A stretch of 64,000 nucleotides of DNA from Candidatus Vesicomyosocius sp. SY067_SCS001 (GCF_014706615.1 NZ_CP054877.1:1-64000), one strand, 5' to 3'. Numbered from the stretch's first letter, positions 49,224 to 59,835 are shown. Made by a program: numbers and translations. The notes: generated from the letters alone by a model not told the origin.

Positions 49224-50404
49224 CGTAGTTGTTGTAATAATTGATAGCCAACATAGCCATCAATCGGCAGGTTATTTGCTTTTTGGTATGCTCTTGTTGC
49301 GCAACGAGTTTTTTGTCCCGCTATACCATCAGGTTCACCTGCATTAAATCCAAGTTTATTTAGCGTGTTTTGAATGTATTTAATATTACTATTACTAATC
49401 GAAGGTTCGGTAATTGATTTCGCAAATAATTGATTTAAGCCTATTAAGCGATCAGATAAATGTCCTACAGATAGTGCATATAAAATTGAGCGATTCCACC
49501 TGAGAATAGCATGAAAATTTCGATAAATTAAAAATGCTGGGCCGTTATAACCCATTGGTAATATGAGAGAGGCTTGCATCATTGAGTTGGGGAGAGTAGC
49601 ACCATTTATCATACGTATACCTAGTATTTGCCATTTATTTACTGTTTTTTTAGTATTTAAACTCGCTAGTTGGTAGTTAAAATCTTTAGGAATATTAACC
49701 TCACGCCCCCAACGTTCTCCTTGATGCCAACCAATATTTTTTAGAAAATATGCTGCACTGGCAAAGATATCTTCTTGTGTATGCCATAAGTCAATTTTTC
49801 CATCAAGATTAGCATCTATACCGTAAGTATCTACATTAGTGGGCATAAATTGTATACCACCCATGGCGCTTGCCCAAGATCCTTTGGCGTTCAAAGGAAG
49901 TTTGCCTTCATCGATTAGTTTAAGTAAAGTCAATAATTCATGGGTGAAAAATTCACGTCGTCGTTTATCAAAACTCAGTGTTGCGAGTGAGCGAATTATA
50001 TTAATTTTTCCAACATTTTTACCATAATTAGTTTCCAAACCCCAAAGAGCTATAATAATATGAGGCGGTACGCCGTATTTTTTATGATTTTCTTGTAAAG
50101 ATTTCTGGTATTGTTTAAGTTTTATTAAACCTTTATCAAGCTTATTCTGATTTACTCTTGAGTTTAGATAATGCCAAAAATTAAGGTTAAATTCTGCTTG
50201 GTTGCGGTCATATTCTAAGACTTTAGGATTTGGTGTTAAATCATTAAAAGCATTGTTAATTGTAGTTTGTGAAACACCTAATTGAATTGCTTTGCGGCGA
50301 ATATCATTCAAGAATTGTGTAAAACTATGTGTATTAGATGTGTCTTTGGTATCATTTGTATACGCAGGTAATGTTAATAACAAACTGAAAATAAATTTTA
50401 ACAT
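49220..50404 (-). CDS. mltB: Lytic murein transglycosylase B family
   Basis: Cleaves peptidoglycan glycan strands. The 394-residue product has an N-terminal signal peptide with no lipobox cysteine, the catalytic glutamate in WGLETNYGKNVG, the family segment SAMGGIQFMPTNVDTYGID, and a C-terminal peptidoglycan-binding domain (NTLNKLGFNAGEPDGIAGQK). The fused binding domain and lack of a lipobox suggest a soluble periplasmic enzyme. It is divergent from apbE with a 12-base gap. Confidence 0.92.
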   Translation of the reverse strand: MLKFIFSLLLTLPAYTNDTKDTSNTHSFTQFLNDIRRKAIQLGVSQTTINNAFNDLTPNPKVLEYDRNQAEFNLNFWHYLNSRVNQNKLDKGLIKLKQYQKSLQENHKKYGVPPHIIIALWGLETNYGKNVGKINIIRSLATLSFDKRRREFFTHELLTLLKLIDEGKLPLNAKGSWASAMGGIQFMPTNVDTYGIDANLDGKIDLWHTQEDIFASAAYFLKNIGWHQGERWGREVNIPKDFNYQLASLNTKKTVNKWQILGIRMINGATLPNSMMQASLILPMGYNGPAFLIYRNFHAILRWNRSILYALSVGHLSDRLIGLNQLFAKSITEPSISNSNIKYIQNTLNKLGFNAGEPDGIAGQKTRCATRAYQKANNLPIDGYVGYQLLQQLR

Positions 50405-50416
50405 GTCAAAATTATA

Positions 50417-51340
50417 ATGTCTAAGGTGTTTATTGTTTTTATCTTTTTATTTTTAAGTTCTTGTGTTAGTGAAACAGTACAAACTATTATTGGTACAACC
50501 ATGGGTACTGATTATAGTATCAAAGTTTTGAACACTCAAATCTCAAAGTTAATTATTGATAAACGTCTTAATGAGATTGAGAAAATATTTTCCACTTGGG
50601 ATGAAAATTCCGAGCTTTCAAAATTAAACAGAGCGCCAATTAATCAATGGATAAAAGTATCAGATGAGTTGTTTTTTGTTTTACTCCAAGCAAAAGAAAT
50701 ATATAAGCAAACTCAGGGTTTTTTTGATCCTGGTATAGGTCGTTTAATTGATGTTTGGGGTTTTGGTGTTATTAAGACACAGGTAAAACCTAATAAGGAA
50801 AAGATAGATAAAGCACTAGCAATATCATCTATTGAGTATGTACATTTAGACGATTTACGAGTTAAAAAGCTTAAAGATATTTATATTAATTTATCTGCTA
50901 TTGCTAAGGGTTATAGTGTAGATATTGTGGCAAATATGCTAATTCAGCAAGGACTTAAAAATTTTATAGTGGAAATTGGTGGTGAAGTAATGGCTCAAGG
51001 TCAGTGGACAATTGGTATTGAAAAGCCAAATAATAGCATGCCAATTGCTATTGAGTTGCAAAATTTAGCTATTGCTACTTCAGGAGATTATCGTAATTAT
51101 CTTGTTTGGCAAGAAAAAAAATATCAACATATTTTAAATCCCAATACAGGATTACCTGCTAATACTGATCTAAGTTCTGTTAGCGTAATTCATAATAGCG
51201 CGATGATGGCAGATGCTTATGCAACTGCTATGATGGCAATGGGTAGTCAAAAAGCTAGAATATTAGCACAACAACTTAACTTATCAGTGGTGTTTATTTT
51301 GAATCAGTGGTACAATTTTGAAGTACTACAAATTCATTAA
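50417..51340 (+). CDS. apbE: FAD:protein FMN transferase (ApbE)
   Basis: Attaches FMN covalently to periplasmic subunits such as RnfG or NqrC. 307 residues with a lipoprotein signal (FIFLFLSSCVSE, lipobox Cys near residue 16), GTTMGTDYSIK, INLSAIAKGYSVD, LNPNTGLPA and the metal/FAD site MMADAYATAMMAMG. Rnf/Nqr genes are not adjacent. If it is a true lipoprotein it depends on the Lol system, of which lolA looks broken here; inner-membrane retention would avoid that need. Confidence 0.93.
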   Translation: MSKVFIVFIFLFLSSCVSETVQTIIGTTMGTDYSIKVLNTQISKLIIDKRLNEIEKIFSTWDENSELSKLNRAPINQWIKVSDELFFVLLQAKEIYKQTQGFFDPGIGRLIDVWGFGVIKTQVKPNKEKIDKALAISSIEYVHLDDLRVKKLKDIYINLSAIAKGYSVDIVANMLIQQGLKNFIVEIGGEVMAQGQWTIGIEKPNNSMPIAIELQNLAIATSGDYRNYLVWQEKKYQHILNPNTGLPANTDLSSVSVIHNSAMMADAYATAMMAMGSQKARILAQQLNLSVVFILNQWYNFEVLQIH

Positions 51341-52000
51341 AATATAACCTTTATTATGGTGGTGTATTTATACTAAAACTTGTCAGTATTTTTTTGTGAT
51401 TGATAAAAATAAAAATATATTTAGTCATATGTTACTTGTAGAAACGTTAAAGTTTAGAACTTTAGATGATTTTAGTTAGTTATTTTTGTTGAATATTGGT
51501 ATTCATGTTGTTAGGATATTTATAACACTTGATTGTATTATATGATTATATGAAATCTATTAGACATTGGTTAAATGATTTTAATAAAAATTATTAATGG
51601 ATATTTTACATGGTTAAGCTCTGGATTATACAAGGTAAAAGGATTACAGATAATAGTTGATAATGCTAAAAAATATAGAATATTATTAAGTAAGTGGTTA
51701 TCTATATAATTATGTAGTATATTATGTAGATTCTAACAAAGTCTAATACTATAACTATATAAGTTATGGTTAAGACCTGAAAAACAGGATATTTGCCTAA
51801 AATGAAATAAATTGTATAATATACCTAATTTGTTTGATATTAAGTAAAATCATTGCTACGCATGTATATATCATGTATTTGATGTGCTTGTATATGGATA
51901 AACATCTGACTTAATGAGTTAGAAGAACAAGTTAATTGTCTAAAAATTTTAGGTGGAAGATTAGAATTATTGAAAAATTGAAACATTTAATAGATTTTTG
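51341..52000. other. Gene-poor spacer apbE-crcB
   Basis: 660 AT-rich bases with stops in all frames. The only coding-like fragment is at 51910-51981, which reads LNELEEQVNCLKILGGRLEL then LKN and a stop. This is a heptad-like coiled coil recalling the small ZapB-like/TIGR02449 cell-division proteins. It has no start codon and may be a relic or chance. No RNA gene or terminator recognised. Confidence 0.35.
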
Positions 52001-52396
52001 ATGAGTGGTTTATTCACAATTTTTGTGATTGGTGTAGGTGCAACTATTGGCGCTAGTATGCGTTATTATTTAACCCAATTAATGAATACCACACTTATAT
52101 CTGACTTTCCTTATAGTACTTTGATTGTTAATATTTTAGGCTCGTTTTTGGCGGGTATATTGGTAGTTATTATATTAGAAAGAGCTACTTTACATGAGGC
52201 TTATCGGTTGATGTTGTTAATTGGTTTGACTGGGTCGCTAACAACTATGTCAACTTTATCTTTAGAGTCTATTAAAATGATTAGTTTTGGGAATTACAGT
52301 CAAGCAGGGTTTAACATCTTGCTTAATATTGTTTTATCTCTATCTGCTGCCGGCATAGGTGTGGTATTGGGTCGATATTTTTTGATTTCTCAGTAA
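52001..52396 (+). CDS. crcB: Fluoride ion channel CrcB (Fluc)
   Basis: Small four-helix membrane protein that exports fluoride as a dual-topology dimer. I use the ATG at 52001 (131 residues, MSGLFTIFVIGVG). Family segments: GASMRYYLTQLMN, LIVNILGSFLAGIL and LIGLTGSLTTMSTLSLE, containing the Asn and Thr-Leu residues of the pore. No fluoride riboswitch was recognised upstream. Its end overlaps that of gshB by seven bases, tail to tail. Confidence 0.93.
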   Translation: MSGLFTIFVIGVGATIGASMRYYLTQLMNTTLISDFPYSTLIVNILGSFLAGILVVIILERATLHEAYRLMLLIGLTGSLTTMSTLSLESIKMISFGNYSQAGFNILLNIVLSLSAAGIGVVLGRYFLISQ

Positions 52397-53352
52397 TGAT
52401 TAATATTAATCATTTGTTCGATAACATTAAATAATTCACCTGCAATATTAAGATTAAACTGTTTGTCTAATTCACGAATACAGGTTGGACTGGTGACGTT
52501 AATTTCAGTAATGTAGTCACCAATTACGTCTAGCCCAACAAATATTAAACCTTTAGCTTTAAGAGTGGGAGAGATTTGACTACATAAATAATAATCATGT
52601 TTGCTTAAGGGTTGTCCAATGCCAATTGCACCTGCTGCTAAGTTGCCTTTAAAGTTACCTTTTGCGGGAATACGAGCAAGTGCATAATCAATCGGTTTAC
52701 CATTAATCAATAAAATACGTTTGTCACCTTTGGTAATATCAGGCAAAAATTCTTGTACCATAATTGGTTTTTTACCATTGTTTGTTAAGCGTTTTAGCAC
52801 TATATCTATTTTTATATCGTCTATTTTGAATTTAAAAATATCATGCCCCCCCATGCCGTCAAGTGGTTTAATAATAGCGGTATTTTGTATTTTGATAAAG
52901 GTTTTGATTTGCATTTGATTACTACTAATTAGTGTTTTTGGTATACAATGTGGGAAGTTTAAGGCAAATAGTTTTTCATTGGCGTCTCGTAAAGATTGTG
53001 GTTTATTAATGATTAATGTATTTTTATTTTCAGATTGTTCTAATAAATAAGTTGCATAAATATAGCTCATATCAAATGGAGGGTCTTTACGCATTAGAAT
53101 AACGTTAAATTCATTAAGTGCCATTATTATATTTTTTTCTTTCTTAAACCAATGGTTAAGATTGTCATTAACTGTAGTTTTTGCACAATTAGCAAATACT
53201 GATCCATCTTGAGCAAATAAATCATAAGTATTAAAAGTGTAAATCTCCCAGCCTCGTTTTGATGCTTCTAGCATCATAGCCAAGGAAGAGTCTTTTTTTG
53301 GATTAATAGTGTTGATATTATCCATCAATACAGCAATTTTTATTTTTTTCAT
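52390..53352 (-). CDS. gshB: Glutathione synthetase
   Basis: ATP-grasp enzyme that joins glycine to gamma-glutamylcysteine. I place the start at the ATG at 53352 (320 residues, MKKIKIAVLMDNINTINPKK); a longer frame would cross the initiator tRNA gene. Conserved segments: VILMRKDPPFDMSYIYATYL, IIKPLDGMGGHDIF, VQEFLPDITKGDKRILLING and FVGLDVIGDYITEINVTSPT. It is divergent from the initiator tRNA with only 38 bases between, so their promoters must overlap. Confidence 0.95.
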   Translation of the reverse strand: MKKIKIAVLMDNINTINPKKDSSLAMMLEASKRGWEIYTFNTYDLFAQDGSVFANCAKTTVNDNLNHWFKKEKNIIMALNEFNVILMRKDPPFDMSYIYATYLLEQSENKNTLIINKPQSLRDANEKLFALNFPHCIPKTLISSNQMQIKTFIKIQNTAIIKPLDGMGGHDIFKFKIDDIKIDIVLKRLTNNGKKPIMVQEFLPDITKGDKRILLINGKPIDYALARIPAKGNFKGNLAAGAIGIGQPLSKHDYYLCSQISPTLKAKGLIFVGLDVIGDYITEINVTSPTCIRELDKQFNLNIAGELFNVIEQMININHY

Positions 53353-53371
53353 AATTCTTAATATTATAGTG

Positions 53372-53377
53372 TATAAT
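53372..53377 (+). promoter_or_regulatory. -10-like TATAAT for initiator tRNA
   Basis: TATAAT 13 bases before the mature 5' end of the initiator tRNA, in the gap divergent from gshB. No clear -35 is present. The position is right for a tRNA promoter. Confidence 0.35.
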
Positions 53378-53390
53378 TCACACCCTTTAG

Positions 53391-53467
<77 letters not shown>

Positions 53468-53513
53468 GTTAAGTACTTTTTTATTAACTTGGTTAATAAA
53501 AAGTTGATTTAAG

Positions 53514-53537
53514 ACCCCATTTATAGGGGTTTTTTTA
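53514..53537 (+). terminator. Rho-independent terminator between metY and rimP
   Basis: ACCCC (53514-53518), 7-base loop, GGGGT (53526-53530), then a T-run to 53536. It lies 47 bases after the tRNA and 31 bases before the rimP ATG, so read-through would control how much of the rimP operon is expressed from the tRNA promoter. Confidence 0.7.
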
Positions 53538-53567
53538 TGCATATAAAGATAAAATTAATAGAAATAT

Positions 53568-54029
53568 ATGGCAAAAGTAACTGACAAAATTACCCATTTA
53601 ATTGAACCTGTTATTGAAGGTATGGGTTATGAATTGGTGGGCATTGAATATGTTGCTATTGGTAAACATAGTATTTTGAGAATTTTTATTGATACAAATA
53701 AAAGTATTAGTGTTAATGATTGTGAAATAGTCTCTCGTCAATTGAGTAGTATTTTTGATATAGAAGAGCCGATTATTGGCCAATACAATTTGGAAGTTTC
53801 ATCTCCTGGTATTGAGCGCCCATTATTTCATAAGGGGCATTATCAGCGTTTTTTAGGTTTTAATGTTAAGTTACATATGTTTAGGCCGATTAGCGGTCAA
53901 AGCAATTTTTTTGGCGTTATTAGTAGTGTTAGTGAGATTAACAATACGATTGAGTTGGTTAGTGAATTAGGAACAATTATTTTAGATATTGATTTGATTA
54001 AAAAAGCAAATTTAGTGGTTGATTTTTAA
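53568..54029 (+). CDS. rimP: Ribosome maturation factor RimP
   Basis: Assists 30S subunit assembly. The 153-residue protein has the family segments EPVIEGMGYELVGIEYV, LRIFIDTNKSISVNDCEIVS and YNLEVSSPGIERPLF. It begins the conserved rimP-nusA-infB-rbfA-truB block, preceded by the initiator tRNA. The gap to nusA is 40 bases. Confidence 0.94.
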   Translation: MAKVTDKITHLIEPVIEGMGYELVGIEYVAIGKHSILRIFIDTNKSISVNDCEIVSRQLSSIFDIEEPIIGQYNLEVSSPGIERPLFHKGHYQRFLGFNVKLHMFRPISGQSNFFGVISSVSEINNTIELVSELGTIILDIDLIKKANLVVDF

Positions 54030-54069
54030 GCTCAATTAGGTAACTTGGGTAATGTAGGAGAGTAAAGTA

Positions 54070-55545
54070 ATGGACGGTAAAGAATTATTTTTAATGGTTG
54101 AGGCGATTTCGAACGAGAAAAATATCTCTAAAGAAGAGGTGCTTGAGTCGTTAGAAAAAGCATTAGCTATTGCGACAAAAAAACGAAATAATATTGATGC
54201 ATATGTTGAAATTAATAGACAAACAGGCGAGTTTTTAACCTTTAGACAGTGGATGGTTGTGGCAGATGGTGAATTATTTGTTGATGATGATGGCACTGAG
54301 TTTGATTTAGAATTACATATTTATGAAAAAAACACGGACGGTTTAGTGGTTAATGATTATATGTGTAAGCCAATTGAGACACAAGAGTTTGGCCGTATTG
54401 CGGCACAAATTGTTAAGCAAGTAATTATTCAAAAGGTTCGTGAAGCAGAAAGAGAAGTGATTGTTAATGATTTCTCCTCACGAATTGGAGAGGTTATTAT
54501 GGTTACGGTTAAACGTGTTGATAGAGGCAATATTTATGTTGATATGGGCGGTGTTGATGGAATGATCCCTAAATTTGACTTGATTCCTAATGAGTCAGTA
54601 CGTAAAAATGACCGTTTAAGAGCTTATATTAAAGAAGTAAAGTCTTCTATTCGTGGCGTGCAAATTTTTCTATCACGTAGTGTGTCTGAAATGATGATTG
54701 AGTTATTCAAAATGGAAGTGCCAGAAATTTCTGCAGGTGTGATTGAAATTATGGGTGGTAGTAGAGACCCAGGTTTACGTTCAAAATTAGCAGTTAGAGC
54801 TAAAGATAAACGTATAGATCCAATTGGTTCTTGTATTGGTATGCGTGGTGCGCGTGTTCAGGCGGTATCGAATGAGCTAAATGCTGAGCGTGTTGATATT
54901 ATTCTTTGGGATGAAGATCCTGCACAATTTGTTATTAATGCAATGGCACCTGCTGAGGTGAGTTCAATTATTGTTGATGAAAATAAACACTCAATGGATA
55001 TTGCAGTTGAGGATGAGCAACTAGCATTAGCTATTGGTCGTGGTGGCCAAAATATTAAGCTTGCTTCTCGTTTGACTGGTTGGAAACTAAATGTGATGTC
55101 AACAATTCAAGCTGACGAAGAGCAAGTACAGGAGATGCAAAAAATTAGCGATAAGCTTGCTGATCAATTAGGTGTTGATTCTGAAGTAGCTGGTGTATTG
55201 ATTGAAGAAGGGTTTGACAGTGTGGATGAGTTAGTTGATGCAGATGCGCAAGTTTTAGGAAATATAGAAGAATTTGACGCATCAATGGTTGAAGAACTTC
55301 AAGAGCGTGCATCAGATGCACAATTAGTACAAGCTTTGGGAGATGCAGAAGCTTCTGAAATACTTATGAGTGTTGAAGGTGTTAATGAGGATTTGGCAAG
55401 TGTATTAATTGAAGTAGACATTTTTACTGTTGATGATTTAGCGGAGTTGTCTATTGATGAATTGCTGGATATCCAAGATATGGATATTGAAATAGCATCA
55501 AGTATTATAATGACCGCAAGAGAAAATGAAGGATGGTTTGATTAA
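54070..55545 (+). CDS. nusA: Transcription elongation factor NusA
   Basis: Binds RNA polymerase and modulates pausing, termination and antitermination. The 491-residue protein has the N-terminal polymerase-binding domain, an S1 domain (GEVIMVTVKRVDRGNIYVDM), two KH domains (PIGSCIGMRGARVQAV; LAIGRGGQNIKLASRLTGW) and both C-terminal acidic helix-hairpin-helix repeats. Length matches E. coli (495). GTAGGAG precedes the ATG. Confidence 0.97.
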   Translation: MDGKELFLMVEAISNEKNISKEEVLESLEKALAIATKKRNNIDAYVEINRQTGEFLTFRQWMVVADGELFVDDDGTEFDLELHIYEKNTDGLVVNDYMCKPIETQEFGRIAAQIVKQVIIQKVREAEREVIVNDFSSRIGEVIMVTVKRVDRGNIYVDMGGVDGMIPKFDLIPNESVRKNDRLRAYIKEVKSSIRGVQIFLSRSVSEMMIELFKMEVPEISAGVIEIMGGSRDPGLRSKLAVRAKDKRIDPIGSCIGMRGARVQAVSNELNAERVDIILWDEDPAQFVINAMAPAEVSSIIVDENKHSMDIAVEDEQLALAIGRGGQNIKLASRLTGWKLNVMSTIQADEEQVQEMQKISDKLADQLGVDSEVAGVLIEEGFDSVDELVDADAQVLGNIEEFDASMVEELQERASDAQLVQALGDAEASEILMSVEGVNEDLASVLIEVDIFTVDDLAELSIDELLDIQDMDIEIASSIIMTARENEGWFD

Positions 55546-55597
55546 TTGAGAATGATAATTTATTTTAAGTTAATAATTATAAAAATAGGCAAGTATT

Positions 55598-58048
55598 ATG
55601 GCACACACGGTTCAAACACTCTCTAAACTATTGAAAAAGACACCTGATGAGGTAGTTACAATTCTAGCGAATGCTGGTGTTGATGGTAAAAATTCAGACT
55701 CTGTTATCTCAGCAGAAGAAAGAAAAATATTAATGAGTAGTCTTTCAAAGCGTCCAATTAGAAGGTCTAGTATGTCTATTTTTCGTAAAGCAGGTACTAA
55801 GCCCAATACCGTTTCAGTGAGTGATGTTAAAGTAAAAGTTAGGTCAAAACGCTTGACACAGCCAATTACAATGATTGATGAACAGTCTAAAGTTATTTCT
55901 AACGAAATGGCTAATGCTGCTTTAGCTGCCTTGGATGCTGGTCGTAATGCAGATGAAATATTATTAGCCCAAGATGCTAGGCGTTTGGAAGTGGTGCGTT
56001 TGCAAAAATCTCAAGTAGAGGAGGGGCTAGAGATCCAGAGAGAAACGATTAAAAAAGTGCAAGAGAAAGAAGCTGAAAAGAAAGTTGAAAAACTAAAAAC
56101 GGTAGACAAGCCTAAAGAAGGTAATAAACCTAAACGCTTACGTAATACTTCTAGTGATAATAATACTCGTAAGCAACTTCATGTCGCTAGACATAATCCC
56201 AATCGAAAATTAAAGAAAAAAGATAGAACACATTTATCACAAAAAATACAAGCAGAACAAGCGCAACATGCTTTTCAAAAACCTATTGAAAAAGTAATTC
56301 ATGAAGTTGCTATTGTTGGCAATATCAAGGTAACTGAACTTGCACAAAAGATGGCTACTAAAGCTGGTGAAGTGCTTAAAGTGTTAATGAGTATGGGAGT
56401 TATGGTGACATTGAATGATGTAATTGACCAAGATACTGCCCTGTTAGTTGTAGAAGAAATGGGCCATAAAGGTATTATTAGTGTTGAAGAAACCATTGAA
56501 GATGTATTAATTGAACAGTTAAAATCTAACGAGCATAAAAGTACTAGACCTCCTGTTGTAACTATTATGGGTCATGTTGATCATGGTAAGACCTCACTTC
56601 TAGATTATATTCGTCAAACCAAAGTAGCGCATGGTGAAGTTGGCGGTATTACACAACATATTGGTGCTTATCAAGTTCAGTCAGATGGTAATGTTATTAC
56701 TTTTATTGACACACCAGGACATGCGGCGTTTTCAAAAATGCGTTTTCGTGGCGCTAATGTGACTGATATTGTTATTTTAGTGGTGGCTGCTGATGATGGC
56801 GTTATGCCACAGACAATTGAGTCTATCAAACATATACAAATTGTTGGAGTACCTATGATTGTTGCAATTAATAAGATAGATAAAGAATGTATTGATGTTG
56901 ATAAAATCAAGCAAGTCCTTTCAACATATGATGTGATCTCTGAAGATTGGGGTGGTGATGTTATAATGGTTCCTGTATCAGCTCATACTGGCGAAGGTGT
57001 GGATGCTTTATTAGATGCTATTTCACTTACTGCCGAGATTTTAGAATTCTCGGCAGTAAGTGAAGGTCCAGCGCATGGTACTGTACTAGAAGCACGTCTT
57101 GAAAAAGGTCGTGGTAAGGTGACCACTATTTTAGTACAATCAGGTACATTGAATAAAGGAGATATTATGATTGCTGGATTTGAATATGGCAAAGTTAAAC
57201 AAATTTCGGATGATAAAGGTAAAATACTTAAATTAGCTATGCCGTCAATGCCTGTAGAAGTGTTAGGTTTGTCTGGTGTGCCCAACTCCGGTGATGAGGT
57301 AATAGTTGTAGGTAGTGAAAGGAAGGCTCGTGAGGTGGCTAATTTCAGAAAATCTAAAGACCGTGAAATGCAGTTGCAGAAACAGCAAGCATCGAAAATG
57401 GAAAATTTTCTAATGAAAATGGAAAAAGGTGATATTTCAACTGTTAATGTATTGCTTAAAGCGGATGTTAGAGGTTCAACGCAAGCATTAATTGAAGCAT
57501 TAGAAGAATTATCAACGGATGAGGTTAGAGTGAAAGTAGTATCAAGTGGTGTTGGCGGTATTAATAATACTGATATTACATTAGCAGCAACTTCTAGCGC
57601 TTTAGTACTTGGTTTTAATGTACGTGCTGATGCTGTTGCACGTAAAACAGCTGACAACGAAGGTGTTCGTATTGAATATTACTCAATTATTTATAACTTA
57701 ATTAATGATGTTAAGGCTATTATGAGTGGGTTACTCAGCCCAGAATTGAGTGAAAATATTATTGGTATTGCCTCTGTTAAAAATATATTTAAATCTCAAA
57801 AAATGGGTGATATTGCTGGGTGTATGGTGGACGAGGGTACGGTTAAACGTGATAGCCTAATTCGAGTATTACGTGATAGTGTAGTTATCTTTGATGGTAA
57901 ACTGGAATCATTAAGACGTTTTAAAGATGATGTTAATGAAGTTAAGTCAGGTACTGAATGTGGTATTGGTGTACTTCATTATACAGATGTACAGCCAGGT
58001 GATCAAATAGAAATCTTTGAACGTGTTGAAAAGGCACGTATACTTTAA
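55598..58048 (+). CDS. infB: Translation initiation factor IF-2
   Basis: GTPase that brings initiator tRNA to the 30S subunit. The 816-residue protein has a lysine/glutamate-rich N-terminal region, then the G domain with G1 GHVDHGKT (residues 325-332), G3 DTPGHAAF and G4 NKID, followed by domains II-IV ending in [11 protein letters not shown]. It is shorter than E. coli IF-2 alpha (890), mostly in the N-terminal part. It follows nusA by 52 bases. Confidence 0.97.
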   Translation: MAHTVQTLSKLLKKTPDEVVTILANAGVDGKNSDSVISAEERKILMSSLSKRPIRRSSMSIFRKAGTKPNTVSVSDVKVKVRSKRLTQPITMIDEQSKVISNEMANAALAALDAGRNADEILLAQDARRLEVVRLQKSQVEEGLEIQRETIKKVQEKEAEKKVEKLKTVDKPKEGNKPKRLRNTSSDNNTRKQLHVARHNPNRKLKKKDRTHLSQKIQAEQAQHAFQKPIEKVIHEVAIVGNIKVTELAQKMATKAGEVLKVLMSMGVMVTLNDVIDQDTALLVVEEMGHKGIISVEETIEDVLIEQLKSNEHKSTRPPVVTIMGHVDHGKTSLLDYIRQTKVAHGEVGGITQHIGAYQVQSDGNVITFIDTPGHAAFSKMRFRGANVTDIVILVVAADDGVMPQTIESIKHIQIVGVPMIVAINKIDKECIDVDKIKQVLSTYDVISEDWGGDVIMVPVSAHTGEGVDALLDAISLTAEILEFSAVSEGPAHGTVLEARLEKGRGKVTTILVQSGTLNKGDIMIAGFEYGKVKQISDDKGKILKLAMPSMPVEVLGLSGVPNSGDEVIVVGSERKAREVANFRKSKDREMQLQKQQASKMENFLMKMEKGDISTVNVLLKADVRGSTQALIEALEELSTDEVRVKVVSSGVGGINNTDITLAATSSALVLGFNVRADAVARKTADNEGVRIEYYSIIYNLINDVKAIMSGLLSPELSENIIGIASVKNIFKSQKMGDIAGCMVDEGTVKRDSLIRVLRDSVVIFDGKLESLRRFKDDVNEVKSGTECGIGVLHYTDVQPGDQIEIFERVEKARIL

Positions 58049-58059
58049 GTTTTATATAA

Positions 58060-58398
58060 GTGTTAGAACAAGTTTCTTATAGAGTGGAAAGAATTAACGA
58101 ATTAATTCGTCGTGAGTTGACGTTATTGTTAAGAACTTCTATTAAAGATCCAAGGTTATGTGACATGATAATTACTGATGTATTGATAAGTCGTGATTTA
58201 AGTAGTGCTAAGGTTTTTTATACGGTTATTAAAGAAGACAAAAAAATGATTGAATTACTACTTGATAAAGCCAGTGGCTTTTTTCGTATACATTTATCTA
58301 AAACAATTGATCTTCGTCACACACCTGTACTTAGGTTTATCTTTGACTCTTCGCCTAACACAGGAATAAGAATTGAACAACTACTATCTAAATTGTAA
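58060..58398 (+). CDS. rbfA: Ribosome-binding factor A
   Basis: Small KH-fold protein for late 30S maturation and cold adaptation. 112 residues starting at GTG 58060, reading MLEQVSYRVERINELIRREL; no ATG is available nearby. Family segments: DPRLCDMIITDVLISRDLSS and FRIHLSKTIDLRHTPVLRF. It lies 11 bases after infB and 23 before truB. Confidence 0.93.
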   Translation: MLEQVSYRVERINELIRRELTLLLRTSIKDPRLCDMIITDVLISRDLSSAKVFYTVIKEDKKMIELLLDKASGFFRIHLSKTIDLRHTPVLRFIFDSSPNTGIRIEQLLSKL

Positions 58399-58421
58399 AA
58401 GACTATTACATTAACTATTAT

Positions 58422-59330
58422 ATGTTAAGGCGTAATTCAAAAGGTAGAAGTATTAATGGTATTGTTCTATTAAATAAAGATATTGGGTTGAGTTCTAACA
58501 CTGCCTTACAAAAAGTAAAACGACTTTTTTTTGCTAAAAAGGCTGGACATACAGGTGCACTAGATTTTTCTGCTAGTGGTATTTTGCCAATTTGTTTAGG
58601 ACAAGCTACTAAAATTGCACAGTTTTTACTAGAAGAAGATAAACGTTATTTTGTGCGTGGTAAGTTGGGGCAAATAAGTGATACTGGTGATTGTGAAGGT
58701 AGCATTATCAAAACCCAACCTTTTGAACATTTAAGTGATAGTGAAATTGCTAAGGTAACTGCAAGTTTTAAAGGTAATATTTTTCAGATTCCTCCTATGT
58801 ATTCAGCACTTAAAAGAGATGGACAGCCATTGTATAAGCTTGCTAGACAAGGCATAGAAGTAGAAAGAGAGTCTCGTCTAGTTACCATTTATAAAATTAT
58901 CTATCTTGGATATAAAAACGGTATACTTTCACTTGAAGTAACGTGTTCTAAAGGTACTTATATTCGTACTTTGATAGAAGATATTGGAAAAAAATTGAGT
59001 TGTGGAGCTCATGTTGTTGAGCTTAGGCGTACAGGTTTTGCACATATTGATATCAGTCAAACCTTAACATTTTCTGAACTTGAAATTTTATCATCTAATG
59101 GTTATCAAGCACTAGATGATAAAATACTTGCCAGTGAAGATATGTTATTAAACCTTGAAGGTGTTTATCTGAGTAAGGTCCAAAGTGTGGATATAAAATT
59201 TGGTAGAGAAATCCAGACAGATAAGCAAGGATTACTTAAAGTGAAGTTATTTAATGAGAAAAAACAATTTTTTGGTATTGGACAATGTCAAGGAAATGGA
59301 ATAATTTTACCAAAAAAATTATTTGTATGA
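58422..59330 (+). CDS. truB: tRNA pseudouridine-55 synthase
   Basis: Makes pseudouridine 55 in the T-loop of tRNAs. The 302-residue protein has INGIVLLNKDIGLSSN, the catalytic Asp in GHTGALDFSASGILPICLGQ (where most homologues read LDPxAxG), and the substrate-binding FKGNIFQIPPMYSALKRDG. The change from Pro to Phe after the catalytic Asp is unusual but does not remove it. It ends the conserved translation block; rpsO, the usual next gene, is absent. Confidence 0.94.
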   Translation: MLRRNSKGRSINGIVLLNKDIGLSSNTALQKVKRLFFAKKAGHTGALDFSASGILPICLGQATKIAQFLLEEDKRYFVRGKLGQISDTGDCEGSIIKTQPFEHLSDSEIAKVTASFKGNIFQIPPMYSALKRDGQPLYKLARQGIEVERESRLVTIYKIIYLGYKNGILSLEVTCSKGTYIRTLIEDIGKKLSCGAHVVELRRTGFAHIDISQTLTFSELEILSSNGYQALDDKILASEDMLLNLEGVYLSKVQSVDIKFGREIQTDKQGLLKVKLFNEKKQFFGIGQCQGNGIILPKKLFV

Positions 59331-59835
59331 GCACAAAAAAAAGATACACTAGTTGGTAGTTGCTTTAATAAAAGTTCAATATATTCCATCAAGCGCGATA
59401 AAAGTTTGCGCGAAAGTGTTTTTAATTATGAAAATTTTTTAATTATATTACTATTTAGATAGGTCATTCTATAGTTGACTGTTTTTATTGATTAAATAAA
59501 AGCATATATTGTTTGTTGATTGAGTTACATCATTGTTGTATTGTTATTTGATCCGTTTAATGTTGAGATAAATTTAGCAGATTATTTGTTAAAGTATAAA
59601 TATGTTGATTTTTATTTTAAAAAAATTAGTTTTTATGAAAAAGATAAATTTATTAAATGTATTTATTTAATGTTTACAAAAAATATTAAATTTTTGTCTT
59701 GTTCTCAATTTGTCATATAAAAATCAAAAAAATGTAATAGTTATTACATGAGATTAATTTGTATCAATGTTGATTAATGATTATAGTCTATAAATTATAG
59801 CACAACAAATTTAAGTAATTTATTACGGAATACTT
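59331..59835. other. Gene-poor, very AT-rich spacer truB-purD
   Basis: 505 bases. One 66-codon frame (59520-59720, TTG start) reads FDPFNVEINLADYLLKYKYV and similar AT-codon-driven sequence. It has no ribosome site and no family I recognise, so it is left uncalled. A short repeat with GCGCG and CGCG near 59393-59421 is the only GC-rich feature. No RNA gene seen. Confidence 0.4.

Noticed and set aside
56983-57657. Long open frame antisense to infB
   Set aside because: Shadow of the infB reading frame; Ser/Thr-rich composition typical of an antisense frame of a conserved gene.
59520-59720. 66-codon AT-rich open frame between truB and purD
   Set aside because: TTG start, no ribosome site, composition explained by AT bias; no recognisable family.
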